This document shows, one piece after another, positions 62,401 through 64,000 of a stretch of 64,000 bases of DNA. The stretch is from Drosophila miranda (lineage: Eukaryota; Arthropoda; Insecta; Diptera; Drosophilidae). The position numbers and the translations under genes are program-made. Position 1 is the stretch's first letter. Every line of letters starts with the position of its first letter. The notes under the pieces are model-generated. The model saw nothing but the letters and a program-made list of their open reading frames with translations, ran no database searches and was not told the DNA's origin. The stretch covers positions 26,306,913-26,370,912 of the forward strand of contig NC_046677.1 of assembly GCF_003369915.1 (NCBI RefSeq), written 5' to 3'.

Positions 62401-64000
62401 GGAGAGCAACAAAAGGATAAGTCTAAGTAAGTGGGTTATTAGCACCGCAGGATGTCCAGAGTGGCAAAAGGACACAGAGCGGACCGGGAGGACCGCCTGC
62501 CGGGCGGAAAGCAATCCGAAAAGGGCTCCTTGCTGGGCATTAGAGAGTCACGTACGCGATTCAATGAGAATGTTGTTCTGTGCTGCCGTGGATGTGAAGG
62601 AGGCGTTTCATATTAGTAATGTAAACATCCTCCCGTAGGAGGGGGCGGCAGCAGCAATTGAAATTCATCAGAAGGACATTACTGCGGAGGTCTTAGCCCC
62701 ATTAGCCGTCTCGAATTGAGATCTCTCTGTGGAGAATCTGTACAGCATGACGGATTGTCTTAGTCCTGCCAGAGATTTATATGATACTACCCATTCTCCT
62801 CCTCCCTGCTCGTCTGGTGACAGCAGCTGCTGTACGTGCTGCCCTAATAAACCCAATAATTATGATGATAAAATGATAATGATGATGATGTCACACTGGC
62901 TGTTAATGATAACGATGGCACTGCTGCTGCTGCCGCTGTACCCACTGATAATGTTACTTAACTCCACATGCCAACATTTTTCCGAGTCGAAACATTAAAA
63001 GTTCGAGGGCACCCTCCCCCGGTTCGGTGTCTCCCTTTAGGGCCATAAAGGAAGCAGTCGAAAAACTTGCAGCATGAAATTATTTTACACGCGGTCTAAT
63101 GCATAAACATGGCCAACAAAGTTGGCTCTGGCCTCGCCAGCACCAGGTGTGTGTGAGTATCATCAATGGGATACACCTCTCCTCTCCTCCCCAGACCAGA
63201 CCATACCCTACCCTACCCTACGCCACCCCATATCCTATTCAAATTGCATTCCAGTCGAGCAGAGGGTTGCCTGCTGCCACTTGTGGGCAATCAGTGCGCT
63301 CTCGACTCTTGGACTACCCCTAAAAATCCTCCTCGACTCGGTCTGCATTGTTTTGACATGACACCACGGGAGGCTAGAGGGTAGTAGCGTGCGAGGAGCC
63401 ATGGCCCGACAGCCATTCAGCCCTCCACCAAAGGAAACAGTTGCTCTTAATCAAGTGCTGACAACCAGCAGAGAAAACAATTTCCAATTGCATTTTAATC
63501 AACTTTCCATTCCCGCGGCTCGTGCTAGGGGATTCCCTGAACCCCTGAATACACATATATATATATGCATATCTTTTATTCCTGGTTTAGTTTCACATTT
63601 AACACCTTTCTGCCTGTCTGTCGTCTGCCTGGCGATTGTTTTGCTTTCCGTGCGCTACAATCGAAATCTCCTAATGTTGTTTTAGGCCCACCGCAAGGCT
63701 GTATTTCCCTGACCTGAAATCCGTTCCGTTCCGTTCCGTTCAGGTTTCTGCACTCGTATTGCCGTATGAATGGGTTGCCGACTGCCAGCTGGCATTTTTC
63801 CAGCCTCCGCCTCAGTTCCAGCCTCAGTTGTTGACTTTATTTTGATTGAATGAATTTGAATTTGATGCATTTCAATGATTTCGTCGTGTTCAAATTGAAT
63901 TACTGCTGGAAAAGCTGCTAAGCAGATTTGATGCTGAGAAAACACATGAATGTTAGGGTTAAATAGTGTCCCCATACAGGACATGGTTTCCGGTAGAATG

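Larger units (their letters stand above)
49407..64000 (+). other. SCAPER intron 6, open at the window end (at least 14.6 kb)
   Basis: Begins with the donor GTGAGT after exon 6. Scanning the plus frames downstream I found nothing matching the conserved remainder of SCAPER (helical repeats after the DLI motif), so the intron seems to extend past 64000. Simple repeats include GT (51294-51327), AGCTAC hexamers (53412-53437), CA (56868-56891), GTCT (about 58208-58230) and GGAT (58346-58364). Very A/T-rich stretches lie at 52140-52700 and 53880-54060. No nested gene could be supported; the long open frames at 50921-51421 and 57385-58108 are low-complexity or shadowed on the other strand. Confidence 0.6.

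Overview
The window looks like Drosophila euchromatin, probably from the obscura group. Spliced genes carry short (50-80 bp) GT-AG introns, intergenic DNA is A/T-rich with many CA, GA and TTAT-type simple repeats, and core-promoter words (DRE, GGTATATTT) are fly-like. The P450 matches my memory of Cyp310a1, and the long plus-strand gene is a SCAPER homologue; from memory both lie near cytological 37B of D. melanogaster (Muller element B). An intronless Arp2-like gene fits Arp2D, described as an obscura-group, testis-expressed Arp2 retrogene. No database search was possible; all exon models were built by hand and the coding ones keep phase throughout.

Layout. 1-5.1 kb is mostly non-coding with one orphan minus-strand exon candidate. 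5.1-6.9 kb is Cyp310a1 (minus, 6 exons, 488 aa). 6.9-15.8 kb is non-coding, with a GATA-rich stretch and a ~0.4 kb non-coding tandem duplication. 15.8-16.6 kb encodes a WH1-basic-CRIB protein resembling the N-terminal half of WASP without a VCA region. 19.8-26.2 kb is a perfect head-to-tail duplication of a 3,204-bp unit; each copy holds a 401-codon Arp2D-like gene (minus). 28.3-32.4 kb is an 853-aa coiled-coil gene with His-rich patches (CCDC170-like, minus). 32.9-34.5 kb is a 461-aa coiled-coil gene resembling axonemal DRC9/IQCG (minus, 4 exons). 39.2-40.1 kb is a single-exon Nup35-type RRM protein with a C-terminal membrane segment (minus). 41.4-49.4 kb holds the promoter and first six coding exons of SCAPER (plus). 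49.4-64.0 kb appears to be one long SCAPER intron, containing a 71-bp retroposed insert with a 13-bp target duplication.

How the genes may relate: at least three families are linked to male germline or cilia (Arp2D, DRC9-like, CCDC170-like), and the WH1-CRIB protein lies about 4 kb from the Arp2-type genes. A joint role in actin branching is only inference. The most unusual items are the Arp2D tandem pair, in which one copy has lost the glycine of the first phosphate loop, the VCA-less WASP-like protein, the P450 with degenerate catalytic motifs, and the SCAPER homologue that lacks the zinc finger and carries an Ala/Glu/Ile octapeptide array.
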